Assembly (NCBI GenBank): GCA_031213475.1
Contig: JARUPZ010000007.1
Location: 3,033,586 to 3,097,585, forward strand
DNA from: Nereocystis luetkeana
Taxonomy: Eukaryota > Sar > Phaeophyceae > Laminariales > Laminariaceae
Reading direction: 5' to 3'
Length of the DNA stretch: 64,000 nucleotides
The notes under the pieces were generated by a model. The model was given only the letters and a program-made list of their open reading frames with translations, was not told the origin of the DNA and made no database searches. Positions 1 through 11,556 of this stretch are shown piece by piece; position 1 is the stretch's first letter, and every line of letters begins with the position of its first letter. Made by a program: the position numbers and the translations under genes.

Positions 1-794
1 GCTTCATGTATTTAATAGTTGTCGTGATGTGTACTCTTTTTTTGTTTTCTGCCTGGTATGGTCACAGCAGTCTCTACAGCACCATGGTCTTTGCCTGCAC
101 CACCCCGCGTCGAGGTGGTCGCAGGTTTGGTACGGCAAGATAATTTCGTGCCGAGCAGGCGGTTCCGCGAGGACGGTCTAGAAGATTTAAAGCTGTCAAC
201 GGGGGGAGGGGGGGGGCAGAGTAAAACCTCGGCGCCCCGCCGTGGCGAAACAAGCGGAGCCTAATAATAGTGACTCTCTGCAGGTCCAAGTGGAGCCTGG
301 AATGTCATGTGCAACTGACCTAGGGAAAATAAACTCGTGTCCTCTTTGGACGTCATCATAAATCTTCGACTTATAATATCACTATTATACGGGGCGATGC
401 TCCGGTGGTTGTCGCGTAGCGTGACGCTACCTGAACGTCGGCCTCGCCCGTCACCTGCATAGGAACGCCCTTGTCCAGTACGGTTATTGCTATATAGCTG
501 CTCGTCTCGTGGGAAGCATTTGACACGCCCACAACAAACCAAAACCGGACGACGGCTACTCGGGCACGTGGCAACTGCCGGGCCGTCTCGACTGCTTTTG
601 TAACGCGTCAAATCGGAGGCCGTTGATACGAATCGAAAACAAAAATATATGCTTGGGGTGTAATGCTTGGGGTAAAAACACCCCAACCAAGCATATATTT
701 GTGTGTTGCGGACTACCAGTTACGTATCGCGATAATATCGCCTAATAATACCCGACGTTCGTGTAAAACTCGAGAGGCACATATTTTGGCTTTA
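1..794. other. Intergenic stretch, no gene supported
   Basis: No reading frame here looks like a conserved protein. Overlapping frames on both strands are short and unbiased. The only structure seen is the inverted repeat at 643-700. Confidence 0.5.
643..700. repeat. Short inverted repeat (hairpin)
   Basis: Arms at about 643-660 and 681-700 read ATATGCTTGGGGTG and the imperfect reverse complement. They flank a short A-rich loop that itself contains a second copy of TGCTTGGGGT. It may be a MITE relic. Confidence 0.55.
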
Positions 795-798
795 TTAA

Positions 799-887
799 CC
801 CTTTTAGAACCGCAGTCCCGATTTGGGGGCAGACTACTTGAAATTTGAGTGGATTGTCCCCAAAATGAGACTGCAGTTCTAAAAGGG
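799..887. mobile_element. piggyBac-like MITE, copy P1
   Basis: An 89-bp near-palindrome flanked on both sides by TTAA (795-798 and 888-891). It begins CCCTTTTAGAACCGCAGTC and ends with the inverse. TTAA target duplication with termini starting CCC is the hallmark of piggyBac-type cut-and-paste elements. It has no coding capacity, so it would be a non-autonomous derivative. Seven relatives occur in the window. Confidence 0.85.
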
Positions 888-973
888 TTAAACGTCAAAA
901 TATCGCGCGATATATTCGTGAGTTTTATACTTCGAGGTACCAGTTATATATGTCTAAGAAGTGGCCTAGAAGG

Positions 974-989
974 TACCTGGTACCTGGTA
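974..989. repeat. Double TACCWGGTA scar
   Basis: TACCTGGTACCTGGTA: two copies of the 9-mer share the central TA. A third copy lies at 1007-1015, with further copies at 1174-1182 and 1231-1239. The doubled form is what repeated events at the same TA would leave. Confidence 0.85.
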
Positions 990-1239
990 TGTGCGCTTGT
1001 TTCATGTACCTGGTAAACAGAAGTCCAAACAATAAATCGTAGTGAAAAAAAAGGCGTATTGTTATATAGGAAAGGCACGTCGAAGAACGGATTTTTGTAC
1101 ATTTATTTGCCTTTATTTCAAGACGTAAAAATTTAAGGCGTGCCCAGGGCCCTCACGCGCTCTGGCTTTATCCTACCTGGTATGCCCTTATACCCTGCCT
1201 GGTGCTACCAGAGGGTGGGACTCTATTAAATACCTGGTA

Positions 1240-1344
1240 TTACGGGGGACCATAGTTAATAGGACCAAATATTGTTAGTAGAAATTGTCAAATATATAGG
1301 TGTTTATGTATACCACAGGTCCTATTAACTATGGTCCCCCGTAA
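1240..1344. mobile_element. TA-flanked MITE, copy M1 (105 bp)
   Basis: Starts TTACGGGGGACCATAGTTAA and ends with the inverse, so nearly half of each arm is terminal inverted repeat. It is flanked by TA on both sides. A TA duplication points to the Tc1/mariner superfamily. Copies M1, M2, M3, M7 and M8 are all exactly 105 bp. Confidence 0.9.
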
Positions 1345-1885
1345 TAGTACTTGTGGGCCTTGTCGTGAACCGGTTATTGGCATCGAGCCCGATCAACCCA
1401 CTTCGGCGATCGTGCGTGCGACTGACTGGCGAGAGGCGCGCAACGCGCATGCAAAGATTATACTTTTCGAGAAGAAGAAACCGGAACAAGTCTGATGATA
1501 CCAGGTGCTTTCACTGCTGTACAACAAAACAGGACGGAAAAATATTAACATCTACATACAGCAGCAGCTGCAGTACATCATCTATTTGTCTGCATCTGCA
1601 CCCAAAAAGAGCCAGCAGGGTTTTTTTATTGTTTTTCGTTGAACCTGCGGGCAGTGCATGGGAGCTGTGCGTCATTTCTGCGATACAGGTGCATAGAGCA
1701 GCATAGACTACATACATTACCGGCCCTACCGCTCAGACCAGGCGTTATATACCTGGTGCCTACTCGTCCTGCTGTTGTAGCAAGAGAGAGGCCCACAAGA
1801 CCCTTTCCGGGGCAATAATAATGAGAAATTCGGGAGCGGATTAAATAAAAAAAGCTTTAAAGAACACACCCGGTAAAGATGCGTA

Positions 1886-1901
1886 TACCTGGTACCTGGT
1901 A
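1886..1901. repeat. Second double TACCWGGTA scar
   Basis: TACCTGGTACCTGGTA again, in unrelated flanking sequence. It is an independent instance of two scars sharing one TA. Confidence 0.85.
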
Positions 1902-2002
1902 TGTCACATCACAGCCTGGGCCGATATCCTGACACATCCTGACCCTGCACGACCCGTTGGTTTTACCACTCTTGGTTACTCAGCCAAAGTGGATAGATAC
2001 TA

Positions 2003-2107
2003 TTACTGGGGACCATAGTTAATAGGACCTATGGTATACATAAACACCTATACATTTAACAAGTTTTACTAAGAATATTTGGTCCTATTAACTATGGTCC
2101 CCCGTAA
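2003..2107. mobile_element. TA-flanked MITE, copy M2 (105 bp)
   Basis: Same family as M1, in opposite orientation. The left end carries TTACTGGGG (one change from consensus) and the right end CCCCCGTAA, with TA on both sides. Confidence 0.9.
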
Positions 2108-2171
2108 TATTATTAATAGTATTAATAGTACCAGTATTATGAACAGCAGTGGTTGTAGAGACTATTAACTA

Positions 2172-2300
2172 CTCTGTGACGTAGCTTTGTGACCACAGAA
2201 CTTGTATCTCTTCTATTAATAGGATTAAAGAATCGGCACGGACACTGGTTGTGCTGGATGTCGACGGGTACCAAAGAACGTTTAACGTGAAGAACACACA
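2172..2300. repeat. Unclassified 0.13-kb repeat, copy 1
   Basis: Closely similar to 62148-62275 (shared ATCGGCACGGACACTGGTTG-like core). This copy carries an extra ATTAATA at about 2214-2220 that the other lacks. No coding frame is conserved between the two. Confidence 0.7.
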
Positions 2301-4328
2301 CACACCTGTTACAAAATAGTGTCTTGTTTTTTGGGGTTTTTTCAAGTACTCGTTTTACACGTTATACGATTATTCATAACTTCCCGGACCAGCGGGTAAT
2401 AATAAAGGACCGAAAAAAACTGGAACCCACACCGTCCATCCAGGTCGCAGTCGCGGATATTATAGCACTCACTCGTGGCATCGCCGTGTTCAAGCTGCAT
2501 CAGACGACAGCAGACAGCATGATGACAGCATGACAGCACTGCAGAATATAGGGACGGGTGTAGAATAGGGAGTGCCTCAAGATCGACAAGATCGTCAAGC
2601 TCGGTAAACTCCAACAACTGCAGACTACTATGCACATCATATGGGAAAAAAATAAAGTAAAAACCACTTGTTTGACGGCTTTTTATGCCGTCGGCCGATT
2701 AAACAAGCAATCTGTTCGATCCGAGAGGGGACGCCAACAGGCTTGGCGGTTGGAAGAGTAACGTGCAATGCCCGCGCGCTCATGTCCGCGTGCCATCTAT
2801 GCTGTTGCGTGGGTTACACGCGCAGCATGGGCGCGGCAAACCAACTCATTCAATCCTCTCTGCTGCTGTGGAATGCTCACGAACATAGAGCTTGTTTGTA
2901 CAGCAGTAGTAGTAGTAGAGAAGACACATGTACGAAGTCTCTCGAATGAATGATGATGCAACCCACAACCAACATGCACGTTCACGTTCTTCTGCCCAAC
3001 CGCTTTTTTTGAGGAACACGCTGCAACGACGCGATGCCGAGGCAAACTTTGGGCCGGCTGTGCATGGCACAACCGCCGGGTGCTCGACACGCATGCATGC
3101 TCGAGAGGGTAGAGTTGCACAGACGGTTTCCCCGCGCAGGTCATGATGTCACGAGATAGATGACGAAGCGCGGGAAAGCCCGGAGACGGAAAAGAGACGG
3201 CGTAGCAACTCGTACACCCCGACCTGATACTGCTGCTGTAGCAGTCGTTTTTAATTTTCGAAAACAGAAGAAGCGCGCGCAATACCCGTTCGTCGCGTAT
3301 ACACGTACCGGCTGCCACCGTGCGCTAAATCCAGGCGTGCACTACGTGCGGGAGGCCTTGACGATCGCGTGCTTTCCCTCGAGATTGCCCTGCGCCTAGA
3401 TGCATGAGCCGGTCGCTGCAATATGCTGGTTCGGAGCAACGCGTATGCGTGTGTGTTGGGTCCCACAGAAGAAGACGTAGGTTGAAAAAATTGAACACAG
3501 CAACAACGCACGTGGTTGCACTTGGACGAGCCACAACAAACACGAAGGTGTGTGTGGTGGAACAAGCTCAGAGCCTATCTATCCGCCTACCTTAGAAGGC
3601 GCAGAGGAGACCACAGCAAAGAAAAGGAGCAAGCAGCAAGCCCGTACGTAGAAGATAGAGATATAGATGCAATCCGCCTTCCGAAGGCAAAACGCGGCTG
3701 GCTGCGCTTGACCTGGTTGTGGGGGAGCGTGGGCAAAGGTAAGGTCGTGTAGGTCTGCAAATAATTTAATTTGTACCATGGTATTTCATTTTGGTCCACT
3801 GCTTTACTATGACGATGAACGCTGTAATAAGTACTCGTACTATTTAAATATTTACTATTTAATAACTGCTTGCTGCATGATTTTGTCCGGAAATGTAAGT
3901 AACATATTAAAACAAAAGTAATATCAAAACAAGCATTATGTATCCGGACATAGTTGGTGCTTTTTTTTGCTGAATCGCGTAATATCATCGATCGTAGATG
4001 CTTTTTGCTTTTTACTTGTACTCGTATACTCGTACTCGTATACGTAGCATGCTGGGAAGTTTCTGCTGGTGGTCGAAATCTCGGCTTTTCCGCCCGAAAA
4101 TTGAAAAGTCTAAAGTCTAAAGTCAAACTAAAAAATGGAATTAATTGTTCGGATTTGATATAAATCGCCGGGGACAAAGGATCGAGGGCCGAAGCCTCTC
4201 ATCAAAGGCGAGGATCCGTCTGGTCTGCACGTTTGCCAAAGCAACCAGGAAGAAGTGAATCGCCTTTCTTTGCATGTATGTACGAATATTATGTGGTGCG
4301 ATGAACTACTGCTTGCTGTTGTACACAA
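2301..4328. other. Intergenic stretch, no gene supported
   Basis: Several frames of 60-200 codons exist on both strands, but they overlap each other. The longest (minus strand, 3587-4177) lies in A+T-rich DNA and looks like chance. No splice-consistent exon was recognised. Confidence 0.45.
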
Positions 4329-4416
4329 CCCTTTAGAACCGCAGTCCCGTTTGGGGACAAAACTACTTGAAATTTGACTGGTTTGTCCCCAGAACGGGAC
4401 TGCGGTTCTAAAAGGG
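4329..4416. mobile_element. piggyBac-like MITE, copy P2
   Basis: Palindromic element starting CCCTTTAGAACCGCAGTCCC. The right side keeps TTAA (4417-4420). The left target site has decayed to ACAA. Confidence 0.8.
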
Positions 4417-4772
4417 TTAATAGCGTACGTGCATTTATATCGTCTGATTTCATCTATCCATTCCATATCCTTCCCTGCCTGTACTCACTTGCACCCCCAC
4501 CATTTACCGAGATATTTTACCTACTATGTATCTATACGCCACGCTTCGTACTCCGCATCTACCACCTCCATTCCATATTGTTATTAGGGTTGCCATCCGA
4601 CAATGTGCAGCATGAGCTTTCGCGTTGATCAATCAAAACATCCCTGAAAAAAGAAATCTCCGTATGTATAGGAAGGAAACCTATACACCAAGTCTAGCTA
4701 CCTTCTACTACAGTATGTCTACTTCCTTTTATGTTTTATCACGATACTCTGTGTGTTGTCTTTGCTCCCTCC

Positions 4773-4781
4773 TACCTGGTA
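4773..4781. repeat. TACCWGGTA scar inside retrotransposon 3' UTR
   Basis: Lies in the 3' UTR of copy A. The equivalent part of copy B (about 42455-42475) can be aligned without the CCAGGTA, so this 9-mer looks inserted. A second, longer length difference nearby makes this comparison weaker than those at 18052 and 34333. Confidence 0.7.
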
Positions 4782-5110
4782 CATCTTAATATGTATGTAC
4801 TTGTTTTAGCTCTACTCTTGAATCCTAACCCTCATCCAAGCTCCATCCACACGACATCGGTGTGTGCCTGTCATCTCCTCCCCCCCTGTGCTCCTTCTCG
4901 ATTCCTGACGACCCCTAAGCTGGAGTCTAAATAAATCGTGATACCCTCCTCGAAAAGGCGATACGTGTAGTCACCGAGACGATTTGGAGCAGGCGTTCCT
5001 TCACCAATCATGTCCTTCCCATCGACCATCCCTCCCCCCCACTACGCTAGCAGCCAGCTGGTTGATGAACTTACTACCCTCTACCCCGTGACGCCCAAAG
5101 CTTTCCAATG

Positions 5111-5806
5111 CTAAAGTGGAAAGTTTGTGACTCCGTTCGTCAAAGGACACACGTCCCGGACGAGCGTATAGTGCTGGCGCTTGCGCGCCTCGGAGATAGA
5201 GGCAGCTGATCCATCTTGATCGGCACTGCCTCCTCGCAGGTGTATCTGCGCTTGAGGGCCCGCATGGGTGACGTCCAGCAGGATGGACTTCTCCCTATAC
5301 CCCCTATTAGGAGCATCCCGTAGACCTCCTCTCCGGACGACTATGTCCATCCATCCGCAGATTTCGGTCTGCGGTGAACGTTTCGCCGCTTTCCACTTGG
5401 TGTGGAATTCCCAGCCGCTTCTACAATCGGGGCATCGCGTGGACGAGCGGTTGGTGTTGATTTACCACGCCCCTGCTCTGGGACAGATGCGCGCGTGGGG
5501 AGTGTCCACGTCCACTGCATCGCAGCAGGGGCACCTCACTGCCACGTGTTCCTCTATCCCAATGAACCGCCTTCCCATGCCCACAATTTTTGCTGCGGGT
5601 ATGACCCGGAGTGAGTCCGTTGGTCTCGCCCGAAGGCATGCCGTAGCTCCTCCCCCCTGCAGGCTCCTATAGCGAGCCTTGGCGAGGGCTTTGGTTTCGG
5701 CCCCACCCATCGGGTCGCCCGGTCTGGGGGGGCGTGCTGTCTCCGGGAGCTCCTCCAGCGAGGCAGCGTGGGCTGCGTGCCGACGTTGGTTTACCAACTT
5801 GCCCAA
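5111..5806 (-). pseudogene. Zinc knuckle and restriction-like endonuclease, copy A
   Basis: Minus frames at 5806-5462 and 5350-5111 carry the C-terminal part of the retrotransposon protein. The zinc knuckle reads RCPCC...HARIC (C-x2-C-x8-H-x3-C). The nuclease frame holds MDIVVRRGG and LLDVTHAGP, matching the two acidic motifs of the restriction-like endonuclease, then RKRQHY for the Lys/Tyr motif. In R2-type elements this nuclease nicks the target DNA to prime reverse transcription. The frames are out of register with each other and with the RT, so no continuous protein can be made. Confidence 0.85.
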
Positions 5807-5914
5807 CTTATTGTAGGACTTTGCGTGAGTTCGTGGTTATGGCGTCGTGTGCAGCCGGCATGTCGGTCTCTGGGGGTCTTGGGGGCCTGTCCTCCTCTGC
5901 GCCTAGACCCCATT

Positions 5915-7424
5915 CTAACCAAGATTCGGGGACGATGCTCGCCATCGCTTCCTGTGACACCCCCCATGTATCCCTAATCTCCCGCAAGTTGTCTCCCAGC
6001 TGAGCAAAATGCTCGATTCTGGGAGCCCCCTCCTCAACTTATCGCCTAACCGGCCTGCGAGGCCTGCTAGGACCTCCGGCAAGGCCCCCACACTGCTCCC
6101 GATGGATGCCGACATTCTCCTTGCTTCTGTCGACGGCAGCCCGAACCCTCCTGCCCCCATAGAAAGGCGTGCTTGGGCTTGCTGGTAAGGTTTGAGAGTC
6201 AGCCGACTATCCGGGCACCCCTCCTGGAAAAACGGTAGTGCCTCCACCGCTCCCGGTAGTTCGAGGGTTTTCTCGTACGCCCACTGGGCCCCGTTGTCTG
6301 CTCTTTTACATGCTTCGATGGACAACCCCGGCTCCAGAGCCCTTTCAAGGTAACTCATCCGTTGCCCGAGAGATTCGACGGTGATGAGGGCCGTCGCCTG
6401 TTTGTCGGGCATGTTAGCGAGGCAGCGCGCAAGGTGGTCCGCGCCCCCATCCCTCACTACCTCCATTGCTCGTCCCCGCACGTACTCTTCCGTGCCGATC
6501 GGGACACCCACCTCCGTCACCCCTCCTTCGTCTTCAATGCGGACCTCAACGCTTTCAAGGAGCGAAATCTCCTCCATCGTCGGGGCGTGCCCTTTGGGTG
6601 GTAGTGCCACTGTTTTGGCGGCGTCGACCACAATGCCGATGTCATCTAGCTCTCGTCGGAGGAAGGCGAATGCTCTAATCGTGTTGGACGTAATCCCTGT
6701 AAGGCCGCGAGAGGCATCGCCCATGTACGTGAAGGCTTCCACTCCTTCTCTCTCGAATTCCTGCCGGAATCGCTTCAGCCCCGGTCGTAACGCCAGGCAA
6801 AACATTGCTGGTCCCATGGGATCCCCTTGCTGGACACCGCTGGGGCAAGCGATCGTCCTGATATCTCCTGAGTCCATCCAGAAAAACACGTCGGCTGGTC
6901 TTGTGACGCAGCACTTGGCCACTAAAGGCGTGAGCGCTGGCACGCATTTTGGCCACCTCTCCTAGCACCGCCGTCCTTTTTACGGTGTAGAAGGCGTTGG
7001 AGCAGTGCGTGAGAACAAGCCAGTTGCCCGTCCCGTGTAGCATCCTAGCCCTCAATCCCACATGCTTCACTCCTCCGGGTACGGCGACCCCAAACTGCCT
7101 CACCTTTCGGTTTACCTCCTCCAACGGCGGTCGCCATTGTCGCATAGCCCCTGCGGTGATGAGCCTCCTTCAGGTCATACCCACGCAGGCCGGCCGGCAC
7201 TTTTCCTCCAAGGCAATGAAGCTCGACTGCAGGAAGAGCTGCCAGACCTCTGGTGGGAACGCGTCCGGCTCATCAACGATTCTCCGCCAGAAGGCTGCCA
7301 TACCACTTCCGAACCCCTCTCTGCCGATATCGGTTTGAATGATGAATTGTAGATGAGCAAATCGTTGACCGTCGTTTCCGGGGCCTGAGAGGGCGTTCCG
7401 GGAGTTGATAACGTCGAAGAGCAC
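5915..7424 (-). pseudogene. Reverse transcriptase, copy A
   Basis: Minus frames at 7424-7170, 7145-6675 and 6943-5915 together cover the RT and the segment before it. Motif B is intact (QQGDPMGPAMF). Motif A reads THCSNAF, where copy B has TDCSNAF. Motif C reads YMGD (about 6716-6727), where copy B has YMDD. Both metal-binding aspartates are therefore lost. The thumb region (SIEACKRADNGAQWAYE) is still recognisable. Confidence 0.9.
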
Positions 7425-7533
7425 CTCGGAGGCGTACTCATCGTCAGGGCGCCACGTGGAGGCGTTTCCATCTTACACCTCGGTGCCACTCGCTAGCACT
7501 GCGGCCGCCGCCGCGGACACGGCGGCATGGTCT

Positions 7534-9583
7534 TCATGGGGAAACTTGACCATCAAATGTGTTCCACGTTTCCTCGTTCCCCGCTGATCGTGGTTCTCCC
7601 AGAAGGTTGCGTGCTGCCACTTTGACCCCTCCCGCGTGGTGGCACGCCGACGACACTCGTTCAAGTTTCGCCTCTTCCGAAGCTTCCTGGGCGGTATCCC
7701 GTTGTCTCAAGCCCTCTCTCCTGGTGTACGCTATCAGCCGTGGGAGCAGGAGCACTATGTCCCCGCCCTCCACCAGCGCGAACCTCTGGCGCTCCTCTAT
7801 CAAGCCGTCCGGTGAGTGGAACAGGGCTGGCATGAGGTACCACAACTTTATCACCCGCAGGAGCGAGTTCGGTGTCGCCGAGTCCCGGTGCAGCCAGTGC
7901 TCTCCCATAGCGTGGTTGAGGATGTCAAGGGCGTGAACGCCCAAGCGCGCATGTGCTCCTGCCAGCTGCGGCTGTACTGTCTTCCCGGTTGCGAAACGTT
8001 GCCCCAGGTCCTCCAAGGAAACGCCATCGAGTGGTGGCCCTATGCCCAGGCTGTTTAGGTCCCATCCGTACCAAAGCCGCCGGCTGCGTAGGTCCTCGTC
8101 ACCTATGGTCCCCCCTCCCATCCGCGCCGCCCGATTGCGAAGACCCGGGTCAGCTTGGACCGCTGCCTCCAGTGCGTACCGTCTCCGATGCCGGGCTCCG
8201 CAGTCGGCGGCTGGACAGCGGAGTGGTGCCCGTGCCGTACCTCTCGCTAGGGCCTCTATCACACAACGAGCGTGGAGCACGTGGCGCCCTTGCCCACATG
8301 GAAAACGCACCGCTCGGTGCCCTGGCTGACGTGTTTCACCGTAGATCCTGCATGCCCCTCCACCTGTGGTGTTGCCAATGAAGGCCCGGAGGTGCGTCCC
8401 GTTCCCTGTTCTCTGCCCCTGCGACCTGGGAGATCCTCCTGCCGGAGCCTCGCCATTTGGCGTCCGACGCCCCCTGTCGTTCTCTGTTCCTCTCTCTCCA
8501 CTTCTTTGGCTCATTTCTCTCCCTACGCCTCTCTCTCCACCACTAGTTTGCGTTCCTCCGGTTTCCTCTTCTCCTCTACCTTCCCTATACAGCCCCCGAT
8601 CTCCGCTAGTTTTGCTCCTTGTACCCGTCCCCGCCTCTCTCGTCCTCTCCACCCCTCTCGATCCCTCGGTCCGCCTTGCTCTCTCCGCTCCCCGCTCCCT
8701 CCACAGTCCCCCTGCTCCCCTTGTTCTCTCAGCTACTTTCACACCTCCCACTCCCCCCTGTCCCGCCGTTCCCCCCGCTTCTCCTCCCCCCCCCGTCCTT
8801 CCTGCCCCCCTCTCCCTCCCCCGACCTGCTAGCGGGGGCGCCGCCCTATCTCCTCCCGCCGTTTCCCCCGCTCCAGCCGCGCCCTCCATTCCCTCCCCTC
8901 CCCCCGTCCCTCCCACTCTCCCTGCCCCCCCTGTTCCACTTGCTCCCCCCGTTCCCCTGGCTCTCCCCGCCCCCTCCCTCTACCCGTTCCCCTTGCTCCT
9001 TCCGTCATCCTTTCTCCCCGCCCCCCCCCGCCACCCCTGTCCCCCCGCCCCCTTCCTGGCCAGCCAACAAGCGCGCTGCACTATCCCTTCCCCCCGATAC
9101 CCCCTCTCTCGTCGCTCCCCCCTCTCCCTCTGCTCCCCCCGCTCTCCTCACCTCCCCCATTCCACCCGCCCCCCCTTCTCCCCCCACTCCCCCGGCTCCT
9201 CCCGCCACCCCCACCCCCCCCCCGCCCCCCTCGCTTCTTCCGCCCCCCCCCCCCCCCCCCCGGCCTGCTGATGAAGGTGGCATACTACCCCTCTGCCTAG
9301 GGTTTCGCTCCGTACTAGTGTCCGCCCCTCTTCCTGCGCTGGCTGCTCGTGATCTTCCCCCAGATTCCCTCGATCGACCTCTTCTATCCCTTACGACCCC
9401 CCCCCCCCGCACCCCCCCCCCCCGGTTTCTTGGAACTGTCACCTCGGGTGTTGTCGACACGGTCTCTGCCCTTGCTCGGGGCGCTCCGAGCTGTTCCTCT
9501 GGTATGGTATCTCTGTTTCCCTCGTTCTGGTCGTTGTCTGAGGAGCCCGGAGCTTCGTCCTCTTGCTCCGGCTTCCTTCTCAA
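7534..9583 (-). pseudogene. N-terminal region with RING-like zinc finger, copy A
   Basis: Frame 9583-9005 starts MRRKPEQEDEAPGSSDNDQN and becomes Gly/Arg-rich. A frameshift in a C/G run moves it to 8916-7534. Around 8190-8380 comes a zinc-finger-like block: CRIY, CGQGRHVLHARC, then CPAADCGARH. Copy B keeps CGVC where this copy has CRIY, so the ancestral spacing C-x2-C...H-x3-H-x2-C...C-x4-C resembles a RING-type finger. The rest is a conserved domain of unknown role (IGDEDLRSRRLWYGWDLNSL). The antisense reading is a proline-rich frame and is taken to be a shadow. Confidence 0.8.
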
Positions 9584-10141
9584 GAGCGGATCGTTCTCAA
9601 TCGTCGACTCCGTTCCTCTCGGCGGGGGCGCCGCCTGCCCCGGAAAGGGAGGGGGCGCTTATATAGTATGCCCTACGATACAGCAAGCAGTGTTCATGTA
9701 CATTCGCTCATGCAGCGAACCCAAGGGCGAGCACAAAGTAGCAACCACTTGAGTATCACTTTACACTACAAGTACGTCGTACCTGGTACGATATACTGCT
9801 GCGTGCGTTGTGATGTACAGCAGTTAGTGGTATTAATATTAATATTAGTAGTATTATTGCGTACTACCAGGTACGATAATAGTTGATCGGGTGTGCACGC
9901 GATGCTACCGGACGCTATACATTTTTTTGTAGGACGAAGTTTTTTGCAGCAGCGACCAAAATTTCATCATCATAGCTAATTGCTGTACTCCTGGTAGACG
10001 CTACGGTATAGCCGGGGGTAAAAGGTTAACCGATTGGTACCACAGTACCAGGTTGTATTACCCAATCCAGCGTGGATATATATACACTCTCTCGTAGCAC
10101 TTGGATCGGAAGAAACGATATATTATATAGTAGTAGCAATA

Positions 10142-10246
10142 TTACGGGGGGCCATAGTTAATAGGACCCATGGTATACATAACAATCTATATGCTTAAAC
10201 ATGTTTACTAACAATATTCGGTCCTATTAACTATGGTCCCCCGTAA
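10142..10246. mobile_element. TA-flanked MITE, copy M3 (105 bp)
   Basis: Same termini as M1. TA is present on the left, and the right flank reads AA. It is directly followed by an AGT microsatellite. Confidence 0.88.
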
Positions 10247-10247
<1 letters not shown>

Positions 10248-10285
<38 letters not shown>

Positions 10286-10313
10286 CAGTAGTAGTAGTAG
10301 TAGTAGTAGTAGT
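10248..10313. repeat. AGT trinucleotide microsatellite
   Basis: About 20 units of AGT with one AGC interruption. Confidence 0.95.
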
Positions 10314-10413
10314 GGTTGCTGTCAAAAAGTTAAGTGTGTTGCGGTGCGTTCTCGCCAGGATTACCCCGACGACGTATTCTGCCATTCTGTGATATAGTGT
10401 TGGGCTCTGGGAT

Positions 10414-11556
10414 GTGAGGCCTCCAGTTGCTGCTGGGGACTCTCATGCCGGATTACCACCCTGCGTCGAGCATCCGTTTTGGGCCCTGGCCGCGACCATT
10501 ACTGGCGGGCCGGAGCCCCGACGGGGCGTGTTAAGTGTAAGGCGCCCTCCAACCCAAGCTCAGGTGGACCCCGGCCGACGCGCCACCGTCTTTGAGCCTT
10601 CCCCATCTCCCACCAACGGCGACGCGCCGCAATCTAGCTCTGTAGCAGTCCCCGTCTCATCCACGGTCACCCTTAACAAAGCAGCGTCGGAAACCCTCCC
10701 TTCTGCTCTGCCTGTCCATCACGACTCAGCCGAGCACCGAACGGATTTAGGTCCTCAGGAGCCCTCTGCTGTGTCTCATTCAGCCTTGCGTGTCGCCCGG
10801 ACCAACCGTGATCAAGTCTCGGTTGTGCCCGCGGCTCCGCCTCTGCTGCCTTCATCTTCACAGGCGGCTCTGCCGTCCCTTCCCGCGTCGGGGCTCATTT
10901 CGTCTCGGACCCGCCGTCGCCAAGCTGCCGCTGCTGGTAAGCCTACCGTGGATTATGGTTTCGCTCTTTCGCATCCCACTCCACCCACGGCGCGCAAGCC
11001 GCGCCAGCCTCGGACTATCTCCCCTTCAGAGGATTATCCCCGGCCCTCCATCGACCCTGTTCCGACAATGCCGATTCGATCCACCACCGATGCGGTCACA
11101 CCTGCCCCGCCCTTGCTTGGTACCATCCCTCCGGAGGCTCCTCGGCGTGCTAGCACTACAGCCGCTCTCCCCGAGATACCGTCACCGGCAGAGATCGAGT
11201 TCATCGAATCTGTCAAGCGATGCTCACATTCCGATTGGGCGTGGGAACAACGCGCTGAACCGGTTCGTAACGCCGCTATTCGGTATCTTCTTCTCGATAA
11301 TCCCTCCGTCCTCCCTAACGATTTCCTCTTGCACCTGGCGCCTCATAAACGCCCCCCGCTGCTCGAAGTGCGCTCCTTAGCCGATCAAGGACGAGTTTAC
11401 ACAGACGACGACGGCGTCCTCCTGCTCGTACGGAAGTTGACGCCCCCACTCTGGCTTGGTCCGACAAGCCTGGCGGACGTGCCGCCCGCCTTGTGTACGA
11501 CGAATTTACGTCCCGCTGCATATGCGTCCGTGGATTATGCAAGCCTGCCAAGCTAA
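10414..11556 (+). pseudogene. Linker between RNase H and integrase, LTR element G1
   Basis: A 380-codon open frame, rich in Pro, Ser, Thr and Ala for its first 270 residues, with a basic patch (SSRTRRRQAAAAG). Its last 110 residues (EIEFIESVKRCSHSDW, then GRVYTDDDGVLLLVRK) resemble the segment that precedes the integrase zinc finger in Ty3-type polyproteins. The integrase zinc finger follows in another frame from 11456, so a frameshift near 11450-11550 separates them. The start codon has no support beyond being the first ATG. Confidence 0.65.

Larger units (their letters stand above)
4585..9583 (-). mobile_element. Non-LTR retrotransposon with restriction-like endonuclease, copy A (dead)
   Basis: Read leftwards, the element runs: Gly/Arg-rich N-terminus, RING-like zinc finger, conserved upstream domain, reverse transcriptase, CCHC zinc knuckle, PD-(D/E)XK-type endonuclease, then a 3' UTR. 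The 3' end is fixed by comparison with copy B: both share TGCACATTGTCGGATGGCAA (about 4584-4610 here). The order RT, zinc knuckle, C-terminal nuclease is that of R2/CRE-like non-LTR elements. Copy A is broken by several frameshifts and has lost both catalytic aspartates of the RT. The 5' limit is taken from the first methionine of the frame and is uncertain. Confidence 0.88.

Noticed and set aside
2901-2930. CRISPR-like or prokaryotic signals, including AAGGAGG before an ATG at 27510
   Set aside because: No direct-repeat/spacer array exists, introns and SINEs show a eukaryotic genome, and the purine run before 27525 leads only into a 19-codon frame.
8272-9752. Long proline-rich plus-strand frames
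   Set aside because: They are the antisense of the Gly/Arg-rich N-terminus of retrotransposon copy A, which has a homologous, collinear copy on the other side of the window.
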